Positions 50,280 to 58,644 of a DNA stretch of 64,000 bases are shown here, piece by piece. The stretch's first letter is position 1. Each line of letters starts with the position of its first letter. The translations under genes were made by a program, and so were the position numbers. This stretch comes from AC-32 sp963754265 (GTDB lineage: Bacteria; Actinomycetota; Thermoleophilia; Gaiellales; Gaiellaceae), in assembly GCA_963754265.1 (NCBI GenBank), contig CAVWFB010000001.1:310001-374000 (forward strand), written 5' to 3'. The notes under the pieces are model-generated. The model searched no databases and had not been told where the DNA came from. It saw only the letters and a list, made by a program, of their open reading frames with translations.

Positions 50280-53200
50280 ATGGAGCGGAAGCTGGCGACG
50301 CTTCTGTTCGCCGATCTCGTCGGCTCCACCGCGCTCGGCGACAAGCTCGATGCCGAGCACGCGCGAGATCTCCTGGAGCAGTTCTACGACGCCATGGAAG
50401 CCGAGATCGCGCTCGGCGGCGGGACGGTCGAGAAGTTCATCGGCGACGCCGTCGTCGCGGTCTTCGGTGCGCCGGCCGCCCAGGAGGACCACGCGGAGCG
50501 TGCACTGCAAACCGCACTCTGGATGCTCGAGCGCCTGCTGAAGCTCTTCGGCGACCGCCTCGCGTTGCGGATCGGGGTGAACTCCGGAGAGGTCGTGGTC
50601 GGGCGGCCTCGCGAAGGCAGCTCGTTCGCGACCGGCGACGCCGTGAACGTTGCGGCGAGGCTCGAGCAGGCGGCGGCGCCAGGCCAAGTGCTTGTCGGCG
50701 AGCGCACTGCAACGCTAGTCGGGGACGCCTTCGAGTTCGGCGAGCCGTCCACGGTCGAGGCGAAGGGCAAGAAGGACGGCGTAGTGGCGCGAGAACTGCG
50801 CCGCATGGTCGCGCCCCGCCGCCCACGCGGCGGCCAGGGCCTCGTGGGTACGTTCGTCGGCCGCGAGCGCGAGCTCGACTGGCTACAGCAGGTGTCCGTG
50901 ACCGACGAGCCGCGCTTCGCCCTGGTTGTCGGCGAGCCCGGGCTCGGCAAGACAGCATTGGTGCGGGAGCTGCGGGAACGCCTGCCCGCCGGGACGACCT
51001 TCCGGCTCGGGCGCTGTCTCTCCTATGGCCGCAGCGTCACGTACAGCCCACTCGCGGACGTACTCAGGCAGGAGCTGGGTCTACGGGAAGAGGATCCCGC
51101 GCTCGAGAAGATCGCGGGCAACGAGATCCTCGGGCTGAGCCTGGGACTCGACGTCGCCGGCGACCTCGAGCCGCGTGCGGCGGTGCTCGCGCTCCAGGAC
51201 GCATGGGTGCGCCTCGTGTCGGACATTGGGACTCGCGGCCCGGGCGTCGTCGTGCTGGAGGACCTGCACTGGGCCACCGAGCCACTGATCGAGCTCCTGG
51301 CCCGGGTGCTGTCGGACGCGGCCGGGCCGGTGCTGATCCTCGGGACGACACGTCCCGGGCGCTCGGGGCTCCCCGCCGGCGAGACGTTGATCCTCGAGCC
51401 GCTCGGCGATGACGAGGCGGGCGAGCTGATCGACCGGGCGCTCGCCGCACCGCTCGACGCGGAGGCGCGCGAGCTCGTCGTCAGCCATGCTGAAGGGAAC
51501 CCGTTCTTCGTCGAAGAGGTGCTGTCGGACCTCCTCGACCGCGAGCTGCTGACCCGGTGTCAGGGCGGGTGGGCGCTCGATGCGGGGGCGCTGACGATCC
51601 CAGACTCCATCCAGGGCGTCCTCGCCGCGCGTATCGACCTCCTCGACCCGCCGGCAAAGGATGCGCTCCTGGCCGGCGCGGTGATCGGCCGCTCGTTCTC
51701 GACGGCCGGGCTTGCCGCGCTTGTGGGCTCTGCGGCCGAGGTGCGAACGCTCGTCGAGCGGGGCTTCGTCCGCCCGACCGAGCCCGAGCTCGTCTTCAAA
51801 CACGCGCTCACGCGCGACGTCGCGTACGACTGCCTGCCGAGGGCGGAGCGCGCGCGGCGCCACGCCGCCTACGCCGACTGGCTCGAGGGAGAGGACGCAA
51901 GCGACGGCCGCGCCAGCACGCTTGCCTACCACTACATGGAGGCCGTCGATCCGGAGATCGCCGACCTGGCCTGGCGTGACCGCGACCAGGACGCCGCGAG
52001 GCTCCGCGCCTCCGCGCTTCGCTGGCTGCGCCGGGCCGCAGAGCTTGCCCTCGCCCGCTTCGACCTGGACGACGCGCTCGGGCTGCTCGAACGGGCCGCC
52101 GAGCTGACGCCGGGCGATCCTGAGCTGTGGCATTCGATCGCCCGCGTCAACGCCCTCAAGTTCGACGGCACGGCGTTCTGGGAGTCGATGCAGAAGACGC
52201 TCGAGCTCACAGCCGACCAGTCCGAGCGCGGCGAGCTCTATGCCGAGCTCTCCTTCGAGTCGACGATGCGCGGCGCGATGTGGAAGGTCGCTCCGGACTG
52301 GGCGATCGTCTCGGGATGGATCGAGCAGGCGCTCGAGCACGCCCCGCCGGACAGCCTCGCCTACGGGTATGGCCTGGTTGGGAAATCCATGCTCGAGGAC
52401 GACATCCCCGCGGCCGAGCGCGCGATCGCGATCGCCGAGCGGCTCGACGACGCTGAGCTCCTCTCCTTCGGTCTCTCCGCACACTCCGCCAACGCTCAGT
52501 CCATAGCCGACTTTGCGACCGCCGCCGAGCTGGACCTGCGGCGGCTCGGGCTCGTCCCGCGGATCAACGATCCGGACCACCTCGCGATGATCCACTGGGG
52601 CTCAGCCACCGCCGAGCTCGGACTCGGCCGACTCGAGGACGCGGAGCACCATGCGCTCCGCCACGAGACGATCGCCGCCAGGCTGACGCCACACCACGAG
52701 GTGCACGCGATCGGCAACCTGGTCACGCTCGACGAGGCCGCCGGCCGCTGGGACCGGCTGCACGAGCGCACGGAGTGGAGCGAGCGTGCCGTCGCAGCGA
52801 ACGCCGACACGCCGTGCGTCTACAACCCACGCAACCTCCTTGCCAGTGCCGTTGCGTGCGCGGCGCTTGGGCTGGACGACGAGGCACGCCGACTCGAGGC
52901 GCAAGAGTCCGCGCTCGGCTTCGAGGGCTACGGGTTCTGGCTCGACCCGCTGCGGGCGCGGCTCGCGCTGATCCGCGGCGAGCTCAACCGCATCGAGGCC
53001 CTGCTCGACGGATCGGAGAAGTGGAGCTGGCAGGTCTACAACTTCGTCGGCTCCATCGCCTCCCGCCTCGACGCGTTCGTTGCGGTCGGCCGTGCCAAGG
53101 AGGCGGTGGAGGACGCCGAGCGCTATGCCATTCCCGGCACCTACCTCGAACCGTTCGCGCTACGGACGCTCGGCATCGCCAGAGGCGATTCGGCGCTCGT

Positions 53201-53321
53201 GGCGCAGGCGCAGAAGCGCTTCGAAGCGATGGGCCTCGGGTGGTATGCGGCGCAGACGCCCGCGTTGGGAGCGTATGCGGGCTGGGAGGAAGCAGCGACC
53301 CCCGCCCGGCTGCCGCCCTAG
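50280..53321 (+). CDS. Adenylate/guanylate cyclase-AAA ATPase-TPR regulator
   Basis: The 1013-residue protein starts with a class III nucleotide cyclase domain (LATLLFADLVGSTALGDKLD with metal Asp, EKFIGDAVVAVFGAP, GVNSGEVVVG) in residues 1-175. A STAND/AAA ATPase follows with Walker A GEPGLGKT (about 219-226) and a Walker B-like VVVLEDLHWA. From about residue 560 TPR-like helical repeats run to the end. Proteins of this layout are common in actinobacteria and may couple signals to cAMP; ligand unknown. ATG 50280 is leaderless. A strong terminator follows at 53423. Confidence 0.93.
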   Translation: MERKLATLLFADLVGSTALGDKLDAEHARDLLEQFYDAMEAEIALGGGTVEKFIGDAVVAVFGAPAAQEDHAERALQTALWMLERLLKLFGDRLALRIGVNSGEVVVGRPREGSSFATGDAVNVAARLEQAAAPGQVLVGERTATLVGDAFEFGEPSTVEAKGKKDGVVARELRRMVAPRRPRGGQGLVGTFVGRERELDWLQQVSVTDEPRFALVVGEPGLGKTALVRELRERLPAGTTFRLGRCLSYGRSVTYSPLADVLRQELGLREEDPALEKIAGNEILGLSLGLDVAGDLEPRAAVLALQDAWVRLVSDIGTRGPGVVVLEDLHWATEPLIELLARVLSDAAGPVLILGTTRPGRSGLPAGETLILEPLGDDEAGELIDRALAAPLDAEARELVVSHAEGNPFFVEEVLSDLLDRELLTRCQGGWALDAGALTIPDSIQGVLAARIDLLDPPAKDALLAGAVIGRSFSTAGLAALVGSAAEVRTLVERGFVRPTEPELVFKHALTRDVAYDCLPRAERARRHAAYADWLEGEDASDGRASTLAYHYMEAVDPEIADLAWRDRDQDAARLRASALRWLRRAAELALARFDLDDALGLLERAAELTPGDPELWHSIARVNALKFDGTAFWESMQKTLELTADQSERGELYAELSFESTMRGAMWKVAPDWAIVSGWIEQALEHAPPDSLAYGYGLVGKSMLEDDIPAAERAIAIAERLDDAELLSFGLSAHSANAQSIADFATAAELDLRRLGLVPRINDPDHLAMIHWGSATAELGLGRLEDAEHHALRHETIAARLTPHHEVHAIGNLVTLDEAAGRWDRLHERTEWSERAVAANADTPCVYNPRNLLASAVACAALGLDDEARRLEAQESALGFEGYGFWLDPLRARLALIRGELNRIEALLDGSEKWSWQVYNFVGSIASRLDAFVAVGRAKEAVEDAERYAIPGTYLEPFALRTLGIARGDSALVAQAQKRFEAMGLGWYAAQTPALGAYAGWEEAATPARLPP

Positions 53322-53422
53322 GCGGCGACCGAAGACCTCGGACGGCAATGCCGTAGATCCCGCGTAGATCCCAGACACCCGCGCCGAACGAGAACGCCGT
53401 TGCGCTGAAGCCATGAGGAGAA

Positions 53423-53452
53423 CGAGGGGCGCCCGCTAAGGCGCCCCTCGTG
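53423..53452. terminator. Bidirectional intrinsic terminator
   Basis: A 12-bp perfect stem (ACGAGGGGCGCC with GGCGCCCCTCGT) with a 6-nt loop sits between the convergent genes ending at 53321 and 53473. Confidence 0.75.
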
Positions 53453-53472
53453 TCATGCGCCGCATTGCCTCG

Positions 53473-55234
53473 TCAGCGTGCGAAGACGCCCCCGAAGATG
53501 TCGGTGTTACCGAACGTCGCCGGGCAGTCCTGCTCCGGCGCGGGGCGCGGTAGCGGGGTGTTCGTCGTAAGCGCCTGGCGGTAGGCGTCCTCCGCCGGGC
53601 AATCCGCCGCTCTCCGGGCGTCGTTCCAGACCGCGGCCGCGAACGTGTTCGTGCTCACGATCTGGTTGTAGTCGCCGAGGAACTCCGAGTCCTGGGCGTT
53701 GGCGCTGGACGCGCGGGCATCGCCGGTGGCTTCTCGATCAAGGTCGCTGAACGACCCGATCGAGCCGTCAGCGCCGACGGCCGCGGTTCGAACGACTCCC
53801 TGGAACAGGCGCGGCGTCGAGGTGGTGCTCTGCCACGGCTGCAGGAAGTTGTCGTAGACGACGTCGACGTGCTGGCCGTTCGGCGAGATGCCGATCGCCA
53901 CGAAGTCCGGCCGGTCGGCGGCAGGCGAGGCCGAGACCGGCCCGCTCCACGTCGAGCCACCGTCCGTCGACCAGACGATGTCCGCCTTCTCGTTCGGTCC
54001 GGGACTCGTGTCGGATGGGGTAGGCCCCTGCTCCCAGGCGACCACCAGCTCGTCGGTCGCGCCGACGCCGGTGGGCGCTCCGTTGGCGATCGAGAACGCC
54101 GGCGCCGTTCCGTCGCGCGCTCCTGCGAAGCCGTCGAATGTGAGGTCGCCCGTGTTCGGGTCGACGATGCCGGTCGGCGTGACGGGCGTGATCACCCGCT
54201 GCGGCCCTGGGAACGACTTCCCGCCGTTGCTGGACTTGGCAATGAACAGCGAGAACTGCTTCGTCTTGTTGTCGACGCCATCCCAGACGACGTAGACATT
54301 GCCCTTGCTGTCGGTGTCCACCTGGCAGTCCTGGCGACCGCGTGATCTGCGTGTTGTTGACGGAAGGCGAGAGCTGCACCGACCGCCAAGTGTTCCCGCC
54401 GTCGTGCGAGCTGTTGAGCACGATCGGAGAGGGAAAGCCGCCGATCTCCTGGCTCCGAAACGCCGCGTCGCAGACGTAGACGCTGCCGAAGAACGGGCTC
54501 GTCTCGGAAGCGTCGTCGACCGCGATCGTCGGGTGATCGGAGAACAGGGCGGCGTTCTGCTTGGAGGCGATCACCGGGTTCATCCAGGCGCTGTTGTCAC
54601 CGGCCGCCGCGCCCTCGATGTCGTCGGTACGCGAGACCGCAATCGCCTCGAAGCCCTTGATCGTCTGCTCGCTTCGCGCAGCCGCGAAGTTCGAGGTCAG
54701 GTTGGCGTAGTAGAGACGTGTGCCGTTCGACCACGAGAAGCTGCCGTCCGCACCCGGCTGTGGCCCGAAGGCGACCTCCGGGTCTCCGTCGGAGACGAGC
54801 CCGTTCTCGAAGTAGTTCGGCAATGTGCCGATTGGCCCGACGACCGGCGAGCACGGAGGATCGGCGTTCCCGACGACGCCAAGACAGCCACGGGCCGACC
54901 AGCCCGTGTATGTCGGCTGCGTCCAGCCCGAGCCGCCGTCGAACGAGAAGTAGATGCCCGAGCCGCCGACGCCCGCGGTGAACGGGCAGGTGGTGTCGTC
55001 GCCGGCGTTGCAGGCCTCCTCGTCGATGTTGTCGTTCGCCCCAGCCGCCATCGCTCCGGTCAGGTCGACCGGATTCGGGTTGACCGCAATCGCCGGCTCG
55101 TTCTGCTTGTTCTGCGAGAACGGCGACAACGGACTGCCCACGGTGACGAGCGGGTCGCCCCGCGACGCACCGGCAACCGCCGTCAGCGCCAGGGCGCCTG
55201 CGAGCAGCAGGACGACCTGAGCAAGTCGTTTCAT
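53473..55234 (-). CDS. Secreted sialidase/BNR-repeat-like protein, frameshifted near 54336
   Basis: Corrected for one extra base, this is a protein of about 586 residues. It has a signal peptide (RLAQVVLLLAGALALTAVAG) and BNR/Asp-box-type repeats (SFDGGSGWTQP, NSSHDGGNTWRSV, AKSSNGGKSFPGP, WSTDGGSTWSGP) that form a sialidase-like propeller. The N-terminal frame reads to VNNTQIT; removing one C near 54336 gives GRQDCQVDTDSKGNVYVVWD and continues to the stop at 53473. The catalytic arginine triad of true sialidases is not evident. ATG 55234 has GGGAGAG upstream. Confidence 0.78.
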
Positions 55235-55621
55235 GGCTCTCCCTTCCCCCTCGAGATGGATATCCGAGGAACCCCTACCCAACGGTATCGACCCGAATCC
55301 TCGACTTCGCGGGAACCGGAACGAACCAGGTCTCCGCATACTTGCGGCGACGAAGAGATTCCGCTTGATCAAGCGAAGCCGACGCCTGGCTCGAGCCGGG
55401 ACCCTTGATTACGAGTGAGTCCCGCCATGCTCGGTGGCACGTGGCTGTTCGCGCGCTAGTGCAGTTCGGGAGCTGCTATCTCCGCTCCCGATAGCCCTCG
55501 CCGGGATTAGGAGATAAGGGGCGGGAGGGCTGTTCACCCATAGGGGATGATGCGGCCGCGTTGCCGTTGCGGCGATCATCACGCTTCTTCGAAAGTGGCC
55601 GACGATCGGATAAGCGCATCG
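55235..55621. other. 387-bp intergenic region with hairpin and repeat copy
   Basis: It contains a hairpin (TCGGGAGC at 55466-55473 with GCTCCCGA at 55484-55491) and, overlapping its end, repeat copy 2 at 55490-55521. I find no match to the fluoride riboswitch core that often precedes CLC-F genes. An in-frame ATG at 55547 could extend the CLC gene. Confidence 0.4.
55490..55521 (+). repeat. Intergenic repeat, copy 2
   Basis: GATAGCCCTCGCCGGGA followed by TTAGGAGATAAGGGG matches copy 1 at 50116-50147 with a few changes and indels. It starts about 130 bp before the CLC channel gene, as copy 1 does before the cyclase gene. Confidence 0.5.
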
Positions 55622-57013
55622 ATGGGTGAGGACGCTCCCGCGGTCGATCCGCGCTCGCTTATCCGGACGAGGCAGTACCGAATCATGCTCGTCTTCGCCG
55701 CGGCGATCGGCCTACTCGTCTCGGCGGTCTCGTGGGGCTACCTCGAGCTCGTCCACTACATCCAGAACTGGGTCTACAAGGACCTTCCGAACGACCTCGG
55801 TTACACGACCTTGACACCGGGCGACCTCGGTCACAGCACGATTCCGTGGTGGTACCCGCTGCCCTGGCTGGCGCTCGCGGGGGTGCTCACCGCGTTCGCG
55901 ATCACCCGGCTGCCGGGCGGCGGGGGCCACGTGCCGGCCGAGGGCATCGCCGCCTCCGGTTCTCCCACGCGGCCGATCGAGCTCCCGGGTGTCGTCCTCG
56001 CTGCCTTCGCCACATTGGGGCTCGGGCTCGTGCTCGGACCCGAGGCGCCGCTGATCGCGATCGGCATGGGTCTCGGAATGCTCGCGATTCAGCTCATCAG
56101 GAGAGAGGCGCCCGATCAGATGCTGTCGCTGATGGCGGTGACCGGCGCGTTTGCGGCCATCTCGAGCCTCTTCGGCTCGCCGGTCGTCGGGGCGGTGATC
56201 ATGATCGAGGCTGCGGGCCTGGGCGGCGCGGCGCTCCCCGTCATCCTGGTTCCGGGTCTGCTCGCCGCGGGGATCGGAGGGCTGGTCTTCACCGGGCTTG
56301 GGTCCTGGTCCGGTCTCAGCACGAGCGCCTACGCCCTGAGCCCGATCGCGCTGCCCGCGATCGCCAATCCGGATTGGGGAGACGTGGGCTGGACAGTCGT
56401 CCTCGCGCTCGCCGCCGCCGTCGTCACGTTCGCCCTTGTCGAGCTCGCACGGTGGACGAAGCGCATAGTCGAGACGCGGCCCCTGCTCTTGACTACGGCT
56501 GCGGCGCTGACGGTCGGCGGGCTTGCGATCGCCTTCAACGAGGCCACCGGGCAGCCGATCACCGCGGTGCTGTTCTCCGGACAGAACGCCTTCGGAGACC
56601 TCGCCAAGACCGAGTCGACGCTGTCGCTGTCGACGCTCGCGCTCCTGCTCGTGTTCAAGGGGCTCGCCTGGGGCATCTCGCTGGGAAACTTCCGCGGCGG
56701 CCCGGCCTTCCCGGCGCTGTTCCTCGGTGCGAGCGCAGGCGTGCTCGCCGCGCACCTTCCAGGGCTGACGCAGACGCCGGCGGTCGCCGCGCTGATGGCG
56801 GCCGGTTGCGCAGCCGTCCTCAGGCTTCCGCTCTCGTCGGTGGTGATCACGCTCGTCCTGGTGTCGCAAGCGGGGGTGGGCGTCACGTCGCTCATCGTCG
56901 TGGCGGCGGTCGTAGCCTTCGTCGCCGTCGAAGCGCTCGACGCGCTCCGAAGCCGGGTCCGCGGGCCGGCGCCGGCCGGCGCCTCAGTTCAAGGCTCCCT
57001 CTCGGTCCGGTGA
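55622..57013 (+). CDS. CLC-family chloride channel/transporter
   Basis: About 463 residues with many membrane helices and CLC selectivity-filter regions: LPGGGGHVPAEG, GLVLGPEAPLIAIGMG (variant of GxEGP) and ISLGNFRGGPAFPALFLG; helix N GSPVVGAVIMIEAAG. It carries Cl- or related anions. ATG 55622 is chosen as the Met nearest to helix B; ATG 55547 would add 25 residues of unusual composition. Confidence 0.9.
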   Translation: MGEDAPAVDPRSLIRTRQYRIMLVFAAAIGLLVSAVSWGYLELVHYIQNWVYKDLPNDLGYTTLTPGDLGHSTIPWWYPLPWLALAGVLTAFAITRLPGGGGHVPAEGIAASGSPTRPIELPGVVLAAFATLGLGLVLGPEAPLIAIGMGLGMLAIQLIRREAPDQMLSLMAVTGAFAAISSLFGSPVVGAVIMIEAAGLGGAALPVILVPGLLAAGIGGLVFTGLGSWSGLSTSAYALSPIALPAIANPDWGDVGWTVVLALAAAVVTFALVELARWTKRIVETRPLLLTTAAALTVGGLAIAFNEATGQPITAVLFSGQNAFGDLAKTESTLSLSTLALLLVFKGLAWGISLGNFRGGPAFPALFLGASAGVLAAHLPGLTQTPAVAALMAAGCAAVLRLPLSSVVITLVLVSQAGVGVTSLIVVAAVVAFVAVEALDALRSRVRGPAPAGASVQGSLSVR

Positions 57014-57023
57014 AGCGCTAGCA

Positions 57024-57701
57024 ATGGGCCAGGGAATCAGCGAGGTACTGACGTTTGCCGTCGGCGTCGCGATCAGCCCGGCGGCCATCATCGCCGTGAT
57101 CCTGATCCTGTTCTCCCGTCGAGCCCGCGTAAACGGGCCGCTCTTCCTGCTCGGTTGGGTCGTCGCGCTCGGCGTCCTGGTTGCCGTGGTCTACGCCATC
57201 TCGGACCAGAGCAACGCCGGGACGAGCGACACCTCGTCCGATTCGGTCTCGTGGCTGAAGATCGGGCTCGGCGTGTCGTTCCTGCTCCTCGCGAGGCGCG
57301 ACTGGCGAAAACGGCCCAAGCCGGGGGTCGAGCCGGAGATGCCGAAGTGGATGGCACGCGTCGACGCGCTCACGCCGGCGGAGTCGCTCGGCCTCGGCGT
57401 GCTGCTCGGCGCCGTGAACCCAAAGAACCTGGCCCTGTCGATCGGCGCCGCCGCCGGACTCGCCCAGCTCGGGCTGTCGACTCCCGACGCCGTGGTCTCG
57501 CTGATCGTCTTCGTCGCCATCGGGAGCCTGTCGATCGCAGGCCCCGTCATCTACCACCAGCTGGGAGGTGAAAGGGCGGGAGCCAACCTCGAGGAGCTGA
57601 AGGACTGGCTCGGCCGGCACAACGACGCGGTGATGGCGGTTCTGTTCCTCGTTTTCGCCGTCGCCCTGATCGCGAAAGGCCTCGAGCCGCTCACGAAGTA
57701 G
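57024..57701 (+). CDS. GAP-family (Sap/sulfolipid-addressing-like) membrane protein
   Basis: The 225-residue protein has six helices and the GAP family pattern: LTFAVGVAISPAAIIAVILI, RARVNGPLFLLGWVVALGVL, LLGAVNPKNLALSIGAA. Relatives in mycobacteria help export glycolipids; more broadly they resemble LysE-type exporters. ATG 57024 follows the CLC stop by 10 nt, so the two may be cotranscribed. Confidence 0.88.
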   Translation: MGQGISEVLTFAVGVAISPAAIIAVILILFSRRARVNGPLFLLGWVVALGVLVAVVYAISDQSNAGTSDTSSDSVSWLKIGLGVSFLLLARRDWRKRPKPGVEPEMPKWMARVDALTPAESLGLGVLLGAVNPKNLALSIGAAAGLAQLGLSTPDAVVSLIVFVAIGSLSIAGPVIYHQLGGERAGANLEELKDWLGRHNDAVMAVLFLVFAVALIAKGLEPLTK

Positions 57702-57734
57702 GAGACCATGGGTCTCGAGCAGCTCCTTGAGCCG

Positions 57735-57753
57735 CGCTTTACCTCCTAACCCG
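57735..57753 (-). repeat. Intergenic repeat, partial copy 3
   Basis: On the minus strand CGGGTTAGGAGGTAAAGCG matches the core of copy 1 (CGGGTTAGGAGCTAAGCG) with one substitution and one inserted base. It lies between the stops of convergent genes. Confidence 0.4.
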
Positions 57754-57767
57754 ATCGTCCTCGGCGG

Positions 57768-58196
57768 TCAGGATTCCTCCAGGAGCGCCTTCAGCCGTCC
57801 GAGGTCTGCCCGGAGCTCGGCCTCGGCCGTGCGGGCGATCATCGGCTCGGCAAGCTTCATCAGCGAGCCCGCCTTCCCGCTCGCCACGACCGTGAGCCGG
57901 GTCCCGCCGTCGACCGCGGCAAGCTCGTGGTCGATCGTGAGCTTCACCGGGCCGCCGAGCGAGCGCAGCGTCAGGCGCCTCGGCGGGTCGAAGGCGACGA
58001 CCTCGAGCTCGTTGTCCAGCTCGCGCCCCATGAGACGGCGCTTCTCGAGGATGCGCGAGCCCTGAGCCAGCGACCCGGCCGCACGCATCTCCACGGCGCT
58101 CGACTGCCAATCGGGCACGCGCGCGACGTCGGTCAGGCGCCCGAACACCTCCTCGGGCGAGCGCGAGATCTGGACGCTGTGCTCGACCCGAATCAC
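57768..58196 (-). CDS. SRPBCC/polyketide-cyclase-like protein
   Basis: The 142-residue protein is a START/SRPBCC fold: VEHSVQISRSPEEVFGRLTD, VPDWQSSAVEMRAAG, and a C-terminal long helix ARTAEAELRADLGRLKALLE. These proteins bind hydrophobic ligands. GTG 58196 starts 8 nt after the upstream stop, suggesting an operon with 58205-58534. Confidence 0.88.
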   Translation of the reverse strand: MIRVEHSVQISRSPEEVFGRLTDVARVPDWQSSAVEMRAAGSLAQGSRILEKRRLMGRELDNELEVVAFDPPRRLTLRSLGGPVKLTIDHELAAVDGGTRLTVVASGKAGSLMKLAEPMIARTAEAELRADLGRLKALLEES

Positions 58197-58204
58197 TCGT
58201 GGAG

Positions 58205-58534
58205 CTAGCCGTCCGCCGACGATACGGCTGTCGGAACCCTCTCCTCGTCCGCGGCCGGCTGCTGCTCGGCGACCTCAGGCTGGGGCTGTGCGGGCCTCGC
58301 AGGGCGCGGGCGCGCAACAGGCGGTTCCTCGCCGGTCAGGATCGGCCAGACCTTGGACACCGCCCGGCGGGCGGCCACGGCCGCGACGGCGGCAAGCGCA
58401 CCGGAGAAGACCGTCCAGGCGCGCTCGCGACGAGTCTCCTTCTTTGGGTCATGGGTCGCCGCAATCCACAGGCCCTCGAGGTCAGCCGCGAGTTTGTGCA
58501 GCTGTTCTGCCACGAGCTCGGTTCGTTTGCTCAT
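58205..58534 (-). CDS. Hypothetical membrane protein
   Basis: The 109-residue protein has an N-terminal helix region (ELVAEQLHKLAADLEGLWIA), a hydrophobic segment (WTVFSGALAAVAAVAARRAV) and a Pro-rich tail. ATG 58534 has AAAGGAGGT upstream, a strong ribosome site. The pattern resembles DUF4235-like proteins, but I am not sure. Confidence 0.72.
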   Translation of the reverse strand: MSKRTELVAEQLHKLAADLEGLWIAATHDPKKETRRERAWTVFSGALAAVAAVAARRAVSKVWPILTGEEPPVARPRPARPAQPQPEVAEQQPAADEERVPTAVSSADG

Positions 58535-58631
58535 CAGACCTCCTTTTGAGTCCAAGCGTTCTGCGCAAAGCCACGATAGTCACCTGTCGGCTGCGCCGCC
58601 GATTGTCCTAGACGGTCCGCCGCAAGCGCAC

Positions 58632-58637
58632 TAGCCT
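58632..58637 (+). promoter_or_regulatory. -10 hexamer, leaderless start of MMPL gene
   Basis: TAGCCT is followed by 7 nt and GTG 58645. Confidence 0.5.
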
Positions 58638-58644
58638 CACTGGG

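Noticed and set aside
55235..55621. Fluoride riboswitch before the CLC gene
   Set aside because: The expected pseudoknot core was not found, and the CLC protein has chloride-type motifs.
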